This document shows positions 12,013-25,220 of a stretch of DNA of 64,000 nt, in pieces. The notes below the pieces were generated by a model, which saw only the letters and a program-made list of their open reading frames with translations, did not search any database and was not told the DNA's origin. Made by a program: the position numbers and the translations under genes. Within the stretch, counting starts at the first letter, position 1; each line of letters begins with the position of its first letter. Source of the DNA: Rheum nobile (Eukaryota > Streptophyta > Magnoliopsida > Caryophyllales > Polygonaceae); the NCBI GenBank assembly GCA_027886185.1, contig WOAB01000893.1, forward strand, positions 1,302,001-1,366,000. The letters run 5' to 3'.

Positions 12013-15000
12013 ATGGCTCCTCCAACTCCTTCCAAATCGAATCATCCTCACCACACCCAGATAAAAACCCCATCCTCCAAGAACCGCATCCACCTCAATT
12101 CCCACAAAATCACCAAAGCCTCTCCGAACCCTAACTCTGCACTGGCTAACCCTAATCCTCCTCTAGATCACCCGATTGAAGTGATTGGGCGAATTAGGGA
12201 TGTCCCTCCTCCCAAGGACGAGCCCGCTAATGGAACAGCTTTCCAGATCAACCCGGATCGCCACTCCATCAGGGTCCGGACCGAACTTGGGTACCGGGAT
12301 TTCAGTCTTGATGGGGTTTCATCCTCAGAGGAGGATGATCTTGAAGGGTTTTACAAGAAGTACATCCAAAGCAGGATACTTGGGGTGAAACTGGGTGCCA
12401 AGTGTACGATCATGATGTACGGGCCAACCGGGTCGGGCAAGAGTCACACCATGTTCGGGTGCTTGAAGCAGCCTGGAATTGTGTATCGGTCTCTCAAAGA
12501 CATTTTGGGGGAAATCAGTGCAGAGAGTGAGCAGGAAGGGAAATTGGGGGTTTTTGTTAATGTCACTGTGCTGGAAATTTACAATGAGGAGATATACGAT
12601 CTCCTTTCCTGTGAAAAAGGAGGAGGTGGCTTTAGCTTATGGTCTAAGGGCGGTGCTTCCAAGGTAAAACATTGGTTCTTGCTACTTTTTTTTCTTGGAT
12701 GCTGTTTGATTGTGAAGTGCTTTAGATTCCTTTCTCTCTGAAATGTGCTTTGTTGTGTGTTCATTAGCAGCATTGACTGTGTCATTGATGGATGTGCTGA
12801 TTGTTTGTTTGATCCTCTTTTTTGCATTGACATTCTCTGTGGTTAGTCTGTTTGAGAATTTTGGGATGTATAGTAAAATCCTTGTTAGGTTGAAGTTATG
12901 AGATAGAGTTATAGAGAATGCTCTATGTTTGCAACTGAAGATGGAAAAAATGGGTGATCGGTAGTTGTCCCTTTTAGTCTTACTGCTGAAATGGACTGTT
13001 AGTAGCTAGATTATTCTTAGAGAAAAATTGTCAATATATAAAAAGGGAATATATTGCAGTAAACATCATTAGTTTGAACAATATTGCTGTTATTTTTACC
13101 TGGAATTTTGGATACCATTGTACTTTCAGAGGCACTGAAGGATTATATTAGTCAGAATGAAGGATTATTCATCTCCCTGCTGGCTGCTTCTACCGTCTGT
13201 GTTAGTGTAGGATTAGTAATTAGTGATCCTTTATGTATCTGTAGGTGAGATTGGAAGTCATGGGAAAAAAGGCAAAGAATGCCACATTCATTTCTGGAAC
13301 TGATGCTGGAAAGATATCGAAGGAGATCCAAAAGGTGGAGAAGCGAAGGATTATCAAAAGCACAAACTGTAACGATAGGAGCTCTCGAAGCCACTGCATG
13401 GTTAGTGCTTCTAACCCAATTTATTACATGACATTATGTGTTAGAAGCCAGATTTTAGTCTTTGCTGGTGAATTTCATTATTTTAATTGCTTGTTGTTGA
13501 TTATAGATAATCCTTGATGCCCCAACAGTGGGAGGGAGGCTTATGCTAGTTGACATGGCAGGCTCCGAAAACATTGAGCAAGCTGGTCAGATTGGATTTG
13601 AAGCCAAAATGCAGGTGGGAATGCACGGTCTTTTCTTGTGTTGCTGGGATTGATTACGTGTTATTTCTAACTAGCTGTTTTTTATATAATCATGCAGACA
13701 GCAAAGATCAACCAGGGTAATACGGCGTTGAAGAGAGTTGTTGAGTCTATTGCAAATGGAGACTCGCACGTGCCATTTAGAGACAGCAAACTTACTATGC
13801 TTTTGCAGGACTCCTTTGAGGATGACAAGTCAAAGATACTGATGATCTTGTGTGCCTGCCCAGACCCTAAAGAGATGCACAAGACAATTTCTACCCTTGA
13901 ATATGGAGCTAAAGCCAAGTGTATAGTTCGGGGCCCACATACACCGATCAAGGACAACGAGGACTCATCATCAACTGTAATTATGGGATCGAGAATCGCT
14001 GCTATGGACCAGTTCATCATGAAGCTGGAAATGGAGAACAAACAGAGGGAGAAAGAGCAGAATGAGGCGCACAAGCAGCTGCGAAGAAAAGAGGAAGAAA
14101 TTGCTCAGCTAAGAGCAAAGCTTGAACAAGTGGAAGGGAAAGGCTTAGGCACATGTGAAGAAGAGATCAATGAGATGGTGAATGAACGAACACAGACGCT
14201 GAGGCAGGAAATGGAGAAACAAATCAAGGAAGCTCAGAGGATGGCACAAGAGCTTGTTGAGATGGAGAGGAGGAGAATGGAAGAGAAGATACTTCAACAG
14301 CAGCAAGAAGTCGAGTTGCTGAGGAGGCGGTTGGAGGAGATGGAGCTTGAGCTAACTCGCTCAAGGGATGGAAGTAGCAGCGACGGAAGCGGGCCTGAGT
14401 TGGATGGCACTGGACTTGCCAGAAGGCTCAAGGAGCTTTACTCAGATGACGATCCGAGCATGATAAAGTCTATGGACTTGGACATGGGAGACCAAGAAAC
14501 TTGTGGAAAAGAGGTGAAAATTGTTGGTGGTGGAGGTCATCTCTCCTTGAGTACATCCACTGGAAACAGCTACTTTGTCCCAAGTGTTCCTGACAGAATG
14601 TGCTTGAGTACCGTCTATGAGGATGAAGAATTAGAAGATGAAGATGAGAAACCGAGCGTGAGACCAGAGGATGAAGAAGTTGAAAAGGAAGTGATTGAGG
14701 AAAAAAGGGTGCTCAACACCAGCTCTTCTGTGTTGGATGAGAACCTGGACACAGAGGCTTCGAGGAAAATGCGTATTCAGAACATTTTCACCCTCTGTGG
14801 AAACTACAGGGAGCTCAACCAAGCCATCACAACCGCCCCTGCAAAGGATGATGTTGAATCTGAATGGACGAAAAATACCGATAATGATGTTGCAACAGTT
14901 GAAACGAGCGTGACGTCCCCTGGCCAGAAGGAGAATATGAAGCCTGGCAAGGCTGACGCTTGGTTGGAGATTTATGTCAAGTGGGAGGCCACAAAAGAAA

Positions 15001-15394
15001 ACCCTGGAAAGTTAATCACCAAGCTGAAGCTAGCAAGGGACGCGAGCCTGGCTGATCTGAGGAAGCTTATTGAGATCAATCTAGGCGCGGACAAGCAGGA
15101 TTTCATCTTCCTGTCTTTAGGGGTAAGTGTAACACACACAACTCTGTCTAGATAGATACTCATTACTCAGATCTTATCAAGTAAATATGCTTCATGTATT
15201 TTGTTATGTAGGATCCAACCGGGGCTCCGGTAGCGAGGGAGAAGGAAGAAACCGTGCCTGCAACGAAACTACCGGCTTGCAACAGTCAATTGGGAGGCCA
15301 CCTTGCTTGCTTGAGATCCACCAGAAGGTCACGCCAACAAGTGCTGATGCCATTTAGCTCTCTTGAGAACAAGCTCCCCCTGACTCCGGTTTAG
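12013..15394 (+). CDS. KIN10A: kinesin KIN-10A / PAKRP2-like
   Basis: Microtubule motor of the kinesin-10 group; Arabidopsis PAKRP2 moves Golgi-derived vesicles along phragmoplast microtubules to the growing cell plate. Five exons: 12013-12663, 13245-13400, 13507-13614, 13698-15122, 15212-15394, all GT-AG and in phase, giving about 840 aa (family about 870). The Pro/Asn-rich N-terminus (residues 1-55) precedes the motor domain: P-loop GPTGSGKSH (137-145), switch I NDRSSRSH, switch II LVDMAGSEN. Exon 4 holds NQGNTALKRVVE, HVPFRDSKLT and then a long coiled coil (about residues 350-450). The LYSDDDPSMIKSMDLDMGD stretch is characteristic of this subgroup. The C-terminal quarter contains an acidic block and a conserved region (YVKWEATKENPGKLI). 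The ATG at 12013 is the first after the telo-box and starts with the family's MAP(P)TPS sequence. Confidence 0.95.
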
Positions 15395-15740
15395 TGGCGA
15401 TGAGGTCTTCTCAAGTCTAGACCCAACCCGGGTCTTTTCGTTTATCATGATGTTAGAGCGGCTTGCCTGTGTAACAGGAATCTTCTTTCTTCTCCATTAG
15501 TGAAGAGATTGCATTGCTAGTGAGCTTAAAATGTGTATACAGTCCTCAACAAGCCTGCAAGCAATTTGATGGATGGATTCAATATTTGATGCAATGCATT
15601 AAATATTTAAAGCACGTCAAAAAGTTTCCAGGAGGATGAATAAATACATTTGAGTAATAATAGTTTGCTCCACACCGAAAATTATTAAACAATCAATAAT
15701 TCAGTAAAATTCTGGCTGGAAACGCGTGAGAAGATGACAT
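15395..15740. other. kinesin 3' region, spacer to the LINE
   Basis: Probably the kinesin 3' UTR, then AT-rich spacer. I see no gene. The LINE on its right is 5'-truncated, so its exact left edge (somewhere about 15700-15800) is not visible. Confidence 0.4.
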
Positions 15741-16225
15741 GTGTTACGTTTGGTAAAAGATTTTTATATTTTCCCATCAACACAAAATGGATCCACAAAG
15801 TTCTTTCATCTGACTGGAAATTGGATTGAGGATCCAAACTCAATAAATCACTATAGACCCATAAGTCTTTATTCTACAATTTATAAAATAATATTAAAAA
15901 TACTAACAACAAAACTTAAAAAAATCATGAAAAAACTAATTCATCCATTGTAAGGTGTATTTGTAGCAAATAGAGCTATCCAAGATAATATCTTAATAGC
16001 TCATGAAATTTTTCACTCATTTAGATCAAAAAAAGGAGTTGAAGGTTTCATTGTCCTCAAATTAGATATGGAAAAAGTCTATGATAGAATTGAATGGAAT
16101 TTCATCATTAAAATTATAGAGAAGCACTAATGGAAAAAATCCTTATAGAGGCGGGCCTTTGGACACTTATTGAGGCGAACACCGTTCGCTTTAACTAAGG
16201 GGGCTGTAACAAGTAGGTACACTTT

Positions 16226-16319
16226 TTGAGGCGGGCCTCCGAAGCCCGCCTCAACAAGTCCCTCACTTTGGCGCCAAAATGAGGGACTTGTTGAGGCGGG
16301 CTTCGGAGGCCCGCCTCAA
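16226..16319. repeat. 94-bp near-perfect palindrome in the CACTA subterminal region
   Basis: Two 47-bp arms with no loop, centred on GGC|GCC between 16272 and 16273. The only mismatch is C16266 against A16279. It is built from GAGGCGGGC units and could form a long cruciform or hairpin. Confidence 0.95.
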
Positions 16320-16529
16320 TAAGTAAACACTTGTTGAGGCGGGCCTCTATAGGCCCGCCGCCTCAACAAGTCGCGCTGACTCGGCCGAGTCAGCGTCTAT
16401 GTACTTATAGAGGCGGACATACAAGTCTGCCTCTATAAGTCCCTTTTTTTGGATGTTTTTTGGATTTATGATGCACCATACACACATTGCAGAATAGGTT
16501 TCTGATTTTATTCACAGAATAAAAACAAG

Positions 16530-16860
16530 TTTACATGACAAGTAAAAACAAGTTCAATCCGAGTACAGTCAGGTTCTCAACAACAGTTTACATGACAAGT
16601 AAAAACAAGTTCAATCCGATAATAAATACTTCGATGTAAAATATTGTGCCCATTGCTCACGAACAACATCCATTTCTTCATAAGTATACGATGTCTTCCT
16701 CTTAGGATATAGCTTCATAAAAAACACAGAAATTATTGACAAAAAACACAAATACTATCATTATATAGTTAGTTAAGTTACATACCTTGATACTCTCAAC
16801 GTCTTACGTTTTCCTATTAATTTCTCGCACTTCCCACCTTGATACTCTCAACGTCTTAGG
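16530..16860. repeat. short direct repeats inside the CACTA element
   Basis: TTACATGACAAGTAAAAACA followed by AGTTCAATCCGA occurs at about 16531 and 16586. CCTTGATACTCTCAACGTCT occurs at about 16785 and 16837. They lie between the left terminus and the transposase gene. Confidence 0.75.
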
Positions 16861-16987
16861 TTCCTGATTTTTTTCGCAGCGTACATATCAACGAAAAAGC
16901 ATATGAGTACATATCACAAAAAAAAATCCAAGGAAGACAATTTATAATGCAATTAAATCTACTTGTCAATAAATTATCTCATCTTAT

Positions 16988-19900
16988 TCATTTATGATTT
17001 GTAACCCATATTCCTTCCCTATGATCTGTACGGATATGATTAGTATTATTTGTATCTTCCTCCTCCGGTAATGGTTGAACAACAGTTGATAACAAGGGTG
17101 TGTCATCATACTCGTCATACTCATCTCCATCCACAACATCATCAATACCCAGAATATGTCTTTTGCCTTGGGCAACTGCACGCCATCTAGGATCAACATT
17201 GTCTACCACATAAAAAATCTGCTTAGCTTGTGATGCTAGGATGAATGGCTCGTCACTATCACTTAATCGGTCAAAGTTTACCAATGTCAAACCCGGATAA
17301 ATTTCATCTTGCTTCACCCCGTTAGGGTTGTTGACCCACTTGCACCGAAAAACAGGGATTGTAAAATTGTTATAATCAAGCTCCCATATTTCTTCGATAA
17401 CACCATAATACGATTGTGTCGCATCAACCGGTCTTTTGTCCTTAGCGCTCGCATAGACCCTAGATGATGCAACTACCTTCACTCCACTATTCTGCACCAC
17501 ACTCTTTTCATCTTGTCTTCTAGTGTAGAATGTGAACCCATTGATATCATACCCTTCGTAAGACCGAACACATAGTCGAGGACCTCGAGATAACCACTTG
17601 ACCGTATCAGAAACGTCATGTTCTTTCCTTAGTTCCTCAGCTACTTCCTTCTTAAACCAATCAACAAATGTGCGATTATGTTCCCGCATCAAAGCTCTTT
17701 CATTCAATTTAGCATTATTGTGTTGCAATTCAAGGCAATGCTTTTCTATGTAAGGATTGACCTCTGTAAAATGCTACAACACACAAAGATGTGCCTTAAT
17801 CTTCCTTTCAGATGGAGGAGATATCACATTTTTACCAATTACTCCCTCTCCTTCAAGCCTCCCTACATGACGAGATTTTGGAAGACCTATTGGATGAAGC
17901 CTTGACAAAAACTCAGCTGCGTATTGAGATATCTCTTCATGAAGGACTCCACGAATGATACTACCCTCTGGATTCGCCCGATTCTTTGCTTTGTCCTTTA
18001 AACTGCCAAAAAATCTCTCAAAAGGATACATCCATCTTAAGAACACCGGACCATATAACTTGATTTCTCGAACCAAATGAACAATTAAGTGCACCATTAT
18101 GTCAAAGAAAGTCGGCGGAAAGTACATTTCAAATCGACACAAAGTTTCAACAATATCATCGTGGAGAGCATCCAATATTTCCGGATCAATAACCTTAGCA
18201 CATATGGAACTGAAAAACACGCAAAGTTTTGTTATAACATGTCTCACGTGTTTCGTCAATATCCCACGAAGTGCAATCGACAAGAAAACATTAATTAATA
18301 CATGACAATCATGAGACTTCATACCAATCAACCGAAGGTCCGAAAGAGAAACTACACGTTTTACATTTGACGAATATCCCGATGGAACCTTAATGCCATG
18401 TAAGCACTCACAAAACACATTTTTCGACTTTCTTGACATTGTGTAACACGCCGGAGGCAGAAAAGTCTTTTTACCATCCGGTTTTACCACGGGCCACAAA
18501 TCTGGTCGAATATTCCTCTCTTTCATATCAAAACGAACTTTCTGATTGTCTTTCGTCTTTCCGGGTATATTTAGCAAAGTCCCAATTATAGCATCACAAT
18601 TTTTTTTTCAATGTGCATCACATCGAGACAATGCCTAACCGACAAATCTTTCCAATAAGGAAGATCCCATAGTATAGACACTTTCTTCCATAAAACACCC
18701 TTTTTAGAGACGGACTTGAAGCCCTTGCCGTATTTGGTGTCAACATTTTTAATCCGTTCATAAACATGTGATCCTGTCAAAGGTGTACGAGCTACTCCTT
18801 CCTCGGTGTACCCATTGAACTCCTTCTTCTTTTTACGGTAAGGGTGATATCGACTAAGGAACTTCCGGTACTCTAGATACACATTTTTCCTGTAACTTTT
18901 CAAGTAGGCGGGTTTCATGTCTTCTTCACATATAGGGCATGTTTGTTCTCCTTTGGTTTTGTACCCAGACAAGTTTCCATATGCCGGGAAATCATTTATG
19001 GTACAAAAAAACATAGCTCGCAAGGTAAAGTTTGAGTTGGTGTATGCATCGAACATTGGAACACCTTCATTCCACAGTAATTTCAAATCATCAACAAGTG
19101 GAGCCAGATACACATCTATGTCATTCCCAGGTTGCTTAGGCCCGGAGATGAGGAGTGATAACATGATATACTTGCGCTTCATACACAACCATGGAGGAAG
19201 ATTATAAATCACTAGAAGAACTGGCCATGTGCTATGTTGACTGCTTAGAGTGCCATACGGGTTCACACCATCTGTACATAAAGCAAGTCTCAGATTCCTA
19301 ACCTCCTCACCAAATTCAGAATATTTCTTATCAATATTTCTCCATTGAGGAGAATCAGCAAGATGTCTAAGGAGTCCATCTTTCTTCCTCCCTTCTGCAT
19401 GTCACCTCAGACTTTTTGCTTCCTTCTTTATCGAAAACAAACGCTGAAACCTAGGTATTATCGGAAGATACCACATAACCTTAGCTGATGGGCCCCTCTT
19501 AGCCGAATTTACCCCTTTACGCTTGTAACGAGATGCACCGCACTTTGGACACTCATCCAAATTTTCATGTTCGTTTCTGTAAAGCATACAATCATTTGGG
19601 CAAGCATCTATCTTGACGGCCTCTAAGCCTAAGGGACACATCAATTTCCTGGCATAATAAGTAGAGATATGCATCTCATTGCCTTCTGGTAAAAATTCAC
19701 CTAACCATTCCAATAAGGTGTTGAAACTTCCATCAGTCCAACCAGAAGCACATTTCAAGTTATAAAGTATTGACACACCCTCTAACTTGCTAAATTTTGT
19801 ACACCCGGGATACAAGGGAATCTCTGCAGCCTTTGATACATGTTCGAACATCTGAGGTCGTTCGTTCAAGTGATCTCTCACCCCATCCATCATCCTTCAT

Positions 19901-20239
19901 CATCTTCTTGGTCATCATCATCATCCATCTCATTATTCTCAGCAATATCATCATCACTATCATCAGTGTCTACCCGAACATCAAACTCATTGACACTAGA
20001 ACTTGGACGATCAAGTATTTTCTCACCATGCCAAAACCAAACATGTAATCTTGTTTGAAACCACGACGAAATAAATGATCCTCAATCTCATCAATATCAT
20101 CTAACCGCCTTATATTCTTACAATCACGGCATGGACAATAGATTTTTTCGGCTTTCGTACTCCGTTGGTGTGCTAAAGCACATCTAATGAACTCCTCAAC
20201 CCCACTCAAGTATTGTGTCGTAGTATGGTCACCGTACAT
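16988..20239 (-). pseudogene. CACTA transposase (TNP2-like), multiply broken
   Basis: Reading leftward: an N-terminal transposase-associated zinc region (YCPCRDCKNIRRLDDI, about 20140), an acidic Asp-rich linker (about 19980-19900), the TNP2 start (IPLYPGCTKFSKLEG, about 19820; CPNDCMLYRNEHENLDECPKCGASRYKRKG, in pieces, about 19560), Transposase_21 core (GPKQPGNDIDVYLAPLVDDL, about 19120; RHCLDVMHIEK near 18615), DUF4218 (about 18480-17790) and DUF4216-like C-terminal part (17700-16990). Breaks: a frameshift near 20040; a TGA near 19402 at a conserved Trp position (WHAEGR); a one-base shift in the T9 run 18600-18608; and an in-frame TAG near 17774. No functional product is possible from this copy. 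Confidence 0.9.
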
Positions 20240-20591
20240 CCAAGGCGACTCATTTCTAGTAATACATGCAAAATAACATGCAAGGAAGATTAAATACTCA
20301 TTTCTAGTAACTATCCCGCCAAGAGCCTAAATAGATAATAATACGCAACCAAACAAGAAAAAATACAAACTCAACTATCCTGCCAAGGGCCTAAATTATG
20401 AATTCTATCCCGCCAAGGGCCTAAGGAATTAGGGTAGAAATCTGAAATAATACCTGACTTGGCTTTGAGTGCGTTAAAGGGAGCTCGTTTTGGTGAAACC
20501 TCGAGTGCGTTGTTGATACTTGTTGAAGGGAGTATTAGAGGGAGCTCGGCGAAGGGAGATGAAGTCGGAGCTCGGGAAGACGGAGCTCGGC

Positions 20592-20672
20592 GAAGACGGA
20601 GGAGATCGATGAAGTCGGGAAGACGGAGGAGATCGATGAAGTAGGGAAGACGGAGGAGATCGATGAAGTCAG
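20592..20672. repeat. 27-bp tandem repeat, three copies
   Basis: GAAGACGGAGGAGATCGATG plus AAGTCGG, starting at 20592, 20619 and 20646. It lies in the 5' part of the CACTA element, upstream of its transposase and next to GAGCTCGG repeats. Confidence 0.9.
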
Positions 20673-21577
20673 AGCTCGGGACGAACGAATTGAAGACGAA
20701 GAGGAAAATGAAGGCGCTCGCAGCTGTTTTTTTTTTAATTAGGGTTGAGCTTATAGAGGCGGGCCTAACACGCCCGCCTCTATAAGTATTACGACTCGGC
20801 CGAGTAATGGTCTAATAGAGGCGGGCCTTACATGCCCGCCTCTATTGGACATACTTTTTGAGGCGGGCTTTAAGAGGCCCGCCTCAACAAGCTTTAATTG
20901 AGGCGGGCTACTTGGCCCGCCTCAATTAGTTAGCATTAGATGCGGGCCTTACCCTGGCCCGCCTCTAATACTTTAGCGGGAAATGTTTTTTCGGATACTT
21001 GTTGAGGCGTATATTAATTTGTCTGTCTCAAAAGATGTTTTTGAGGCGTATAAATTAATTATCCGCCTCAAAAACCAAAAAAAGTGATTGCCTAAGTCAT
21101 TGTTGAGGCGTTTTGAACTATGTACGCCTCTAAAAGGGAGCAGTAAAAAGTGTTTTTTTCACTAGTGAAGTTTGGATACCATGAAAGATTTATCAATTGG
21201 CTAAAAGAATGCATTACAACGATTTCCTTCTCAGTGCTAGTTAATAGTGGACCCACTGAAAATTTTAAACCGACCAGAGGACTTCGACAGGGTGACCCCC
21301 TATCTCCTTTTCTGTTTATTCTTGGATCTGAAATCTTCGCCCGAAAACTTCAAAAAGCTTCGGAAAGACCTCGAAAACCTTTAGGTTTTCAAATCACTCA
21401 ACAAGGAACGTGAATTCCTTTTTTGGCATTTTGCGGATGACATTGTAATCTTTTCAAAAGCAAAACAGGAAAATTGTAAGGAAATCAAGGATATTGTTGA
21501 TGAGTATTGCAAAATCTCATGACAAAAAGTTAATTTCTACAAATCTGCTTTTCAAGTTACAAAAAAGGTAACCAACC

Positions 21578-22200
21578 CTGTGTTACATGGACGCAGCAAT
21601 TTGGGACGCATACCCGGGTCGACACGACCCGACACGGATCTGGGTACGAAATACGTCCCGGATACGGCAATTTGGCCTCGGACGCGGCACAAAGAATTCT
21701 TATAATGGGCTAAACATATTTCAAGCCCAAATAAAGGAAGATTGGCCAATTTAAACTTAAAGGCCCACTAAATCCTTTAATGGACTCGATATATTTCGAG
21801 CCCAAATGAAGGAAATTGGGCTAATATAAACATTATACCCAGTAGACTTCAGCTGATTTCAGGTATATATACAAATATATGAGTGGCAGCTTTCCAAAAT
21901 TGTCGATGTGGGAAGCAAAATCTGACCATTAAGCATGACTAATAAACAACTTCTATCGATGGCCAACAACTTAGTAGACCTTGAATCCTTCATGTATCTC
22001 AATGTGAATGAATATTTTTAATTTTGATGGATTAGTTATAATTTAAATATATTTTTTTAAGAAAACTTTTATTGATGTATCCTCGTCCCGTGTCCAAAGT
22101 TAGGACGGTGTCCCCGTATCCTAAATTTTTAGAAATCACGTATCGGACACTCGGATCCGTACTAGTATCGGATACTCGTACCCGCGTCCATGTAACATAG
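21578..22200. mobile_element. MITE (hAT-like) inserted in the LINE
   Basis: 623 bp with ends CTGTGTTACATGGACGC and GCGTCCATGTAACATAG (one mismatch) and a perfect 8-bp target duplication AACCAACC at 21570-21577 and 22201-22208. It has no coding capacity. Removing it rejoins the LINE frame (QVTKKVTNQKKFAIQG). The 8-bp duplication fits hAT, but the termini are not the classic TAG...CTA type. Confidence 0.9.
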
Positions 22201-24460
22201 AACCAACCAAAAGAAATTTGCAATCCAAGGTATCCTCACTATCACAAACATGATATCACTTGAAAAATATCTAGGGTGCCCTATCATTATTGGTAGAGTC
22301 AACTCAATAACATTTGTTGATCTTTTAATTAGCACACAACAACAATTATCTAAATGAAAAGCGAACTCTCTTTCTCAAGCAGAAAGAACAACACTAATAC
22401 AAACTAATTTGGCATCAAGACCAAACTACCTTATGCAGAGCTTTATGCTACCTACGCACACACATAATGAGCTTGACAAACTTAACAGATCTTTCTTTTG
22501 GAACAAATAAAGATCCTATAAACCTCTTATAGGCTGAGAAAAAAATTGTAAACCAAAACAACAAGGAAGTCTTGGACTGAGAAAATCAAAGGACATGAAT
22601 AAAGTTTTACAATTTAAATTATTATGAAAAATGGTAGCTGAACCGAACAATTATTGGGTAAAAGTGGTTACTGAATAATATCTGAAAACAATCCACGTGT
22701 TACAATATGAGAAAAAAGGAAATTGTTCTTGGCAGTGGTCCAGAATGATTGAACTCCTAGATGAATTCAAAGCTGGACTAATATGGCAAGTGGGAAATGG
22801 CAGAACAAATCAAATTTTGGGTGGATAACTGGGTCTCTAAAACCCCTTTATGTGATATCATTAATACACAGTCTATCTCGAACAATGATGCCGTTGTAGC
22901 GGATTTTATTCTCCCAAACAAAACCTGGAATAAAAATTTGATTGACCAATGCTTACCGTATGACTTAGCAAAAAAATTATATCTATTCCAATGCCCTTGA
23001 ACAATATTCATGACAGAATGTACTGAGAATCTAGTAAAAATGGATGGTTTTCCACACATTCTGCTATGGATTTAATCAAAAAAAATAAAAGATACTCTGC
23101 ATATGATTCTTCATGGATCTGAAAGTTGGATACTTATCCCAAAGTTAAAAATTTAATTTGGAAAATAATCCAGAATGGAATCCCAACCAAAGCTAGACTA
23201 ACAGAAAAATGAGTATCAATCCCCTAGGGTTGTATTCGTTGTAATACACAGTTAGAGGATTTAAATCATCTCTTATTCTATTGTAACCATACCCTAAAAA
23301 CAATTGAGAAAATAAACTATCATACTTATGGTATCATTAGATCTCTAAACATAGGAAATAAGAAAATATATGAAATAATTGAGGAAATTCGACAAAAAAC
23401 GGACAAATCACAATTCATAGAATAACTGGTCTCTTGGTGGAGAATTTGGTTCTATAGAAACCAAAAAAGCTTTGGAAGAACAAACAATGACACAGATATC
23501 ATCAAGGATGTACCAATTTATATCAAAAACCAAATTGAGAATTGAAAAAAAAAAATTGGAATCTTGATTGCTTAGCTGAGGATAAATCAAACACGAATAG
23601 ACATAACAATATGAGACAGCCGAAAAAGAAATGGAGAAAACCTCCAAAAAATATAATCAAAATAAATACAGATGGATCTACAAAAACTAATGGAGAATCT
23701 AGTTTTGGCTATATATTCAGAAATAGCACAAGTAAACCAATTTTCCTATTCGGAGACAAATGTTGTTCTCAACCCCTTTGAGAGCAGAAACTCTTGCAGT
23801 CAGAAATGTCCTGGTAAAGACTTATGAATTAGGCATTACCGACATTCATCTTGAATGCGACAACCTTACTATTGTGAACGTACTTAATAAAATCTGGCAT
23901 TGTCCATGGGATATTGACATTCTTATTTCTGATATCCTTTGCGTTTTACAATTGTTTTCTTCAGTGTAGATTTGTTATGTCTTTCGAGAAACGAACGTGG
24001 TAACCGACTTCATTGTTAAGCTGGGCCAGCGGAATTCCTTGGAAGATATCAGAGCTAATCTATAACTTGTAATTCTCATCCGTAAGGATGTTATAGACTG
24101 AGAAACCGACTCTTCTGTGATTTTCGGTCTAATTCTTACCTAATCAAAAAAAAAAAGTAGCACTATTTATTAACAAACATGATAAAGGACACTTGGAATC
24201 GTGGTCGTTAAATCACCAAAGCAGCTAATAAGAGTATATACAAGTATAGATGTGTGCATTTATTTAAAAAATATTACAAAATATCAAAGAAAATTTGACT
24301 AATCGATCTAGTTGTCATGTTTGCAACAATTTTTCCATGTCGTTTTTACTTTACACACGATATGGCATATGGGTACTAGTTCAATTATCAATTTCCAAAT
24401 TATCAATAAAATGGAAAAAATAAAATAAAATCAAAATCGGCATACAATACAACTTGCTAC

Positions 24461-25201
24461 TAGACCCGATCAAATCGGGATCCGGGAGGGATCCAGGTCG
24501 GGCTTTGAACAAAAATTATGTCCGGATGGGCGGGTCGAATTCGGGCAAGCCAAGGAAATGGGCTGGGGAGGCTTCCTGGATCCGTCCGGACATCCGGACC
24601 CGGATAACCCGTGAATCCCATATAGCCCGTGAGACAAGACAAACCTATCAAAAAACGAAACATAGCAAATATAATTTAATGCACAATACCCATAAAAAAA
24701 ACTGTCTTTTTATTGCAAACGGTGGACATAGTTATTGTTACAAATTTGTCATAACAATTTTTTCACAAAATAACACAACATTACACAATTAAGCAAATTT
24801 CAAAAGAAAATAGAGTTGGCTGTCTCTTTTTGTTGCCTCCACCGTATTGCATTTTCTTCGTCCTTAGTTGAATTTTCTTCATCCTCAAACTCGTCATAAG
24901 TGGCGCTACTCTAGAAAGTTGAAAAGAATGGTGTCGAGAATTAGGTTTATTTAGGGTTTAAATACTTAATGATTTATTATATAATTTCATGAATTTATTT
25001 GATATAGAAATTAATTTATTTTAAAAAATTAATTCAGGGTTTTAGACGGATTATCCAGACTAAATGAGATATTATCAGTGATTGAATCCTGTCCGTTTTT
25101 ACGGATAAGCCGGGCTATCCAGACAAAATAAACTAAATATAATAACAATATCCGTTCATGTATACCGGGCGAGCGGGCCGACTCACGTTTGCTCATATCT
25201 A
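24461..25201. mobile_element. degenerate hAT-like MITE
   Basis: 741 bp with ends TAGACCCGATCAAA and TTTGCTCATATCTA (10 of 14 matching when inverted) and flanks CTTGCTAC (24453-24460) and CTTCCTAC (25202-25209), 7 of 8 identical. GC-rich arms (CGGGATCCGGG, CCGGACATCCGGACCCGG) surround an A/T core, the same design as the other MITEs here. It ends about 250 bp before the eL14 ATG. Confidence 0.7.
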
Positions 25202-25220
25202 CTTCCTACCAAACAATAAA

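Larger units (their letters stand above)
16125..21167 (-). mobile_element. CACTA (En/Spm) transposon inserted in the LINE
   Basis: 5043 bp bounded by CACTAATGGAAAAAA on the left and the inverted CACTAGTG...AAAAAA end on the right (CACTAGTG at 21160-21167). The 3-bp target duplication AAG lies at 16122-16124 and 21168-21170, as expected for CACTA elements. Subterminal regions (16145-16440 and 20750-21140) are full of direct and inverted copies of TGAGGCGGGCCT-like units, the usual binding sites for a TNPA-type protein. Removing the element with one AAG joins the LINE frame as IIEK|FGYHERF. Confidence 0.95.
15741..24156 (+). mobile_element. L1-type LINE, truncated and decayed, split by two insertions
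   Basis: Non-LTR retrotransposon. Reverse transcriptase pieces: INHYRPISL (15835), LKLDMEK (about 16060), RIEWNFI ending at the CACTA insertion (16124), resuming at 21171 with FGYHERFINW, GLRQGDPLSPFLFI (about 21283-21325) and the catalytic box as HFADD (about 21430). A zinc-finger-like segment lies near 22797-23000. An RNase H domain follows: INTDGST (23660), then LRAETLAVRNVL (about 23780) in the next frame. The 3' end is an A run at about 24145-24156. Stops at about 15951, 21411 and 21521 and a frameshift near 23770 show it is dead. The 5' part (endonuclease, ORF1) is missing. No flanking duplication was found. Confidence 0.85.

Noticed and set aside
24454..24792. 112-codon plus-strand ORF
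   Set aside because: Spans the edge and GC-rich arm of a MITE; no protein similarity recognised.
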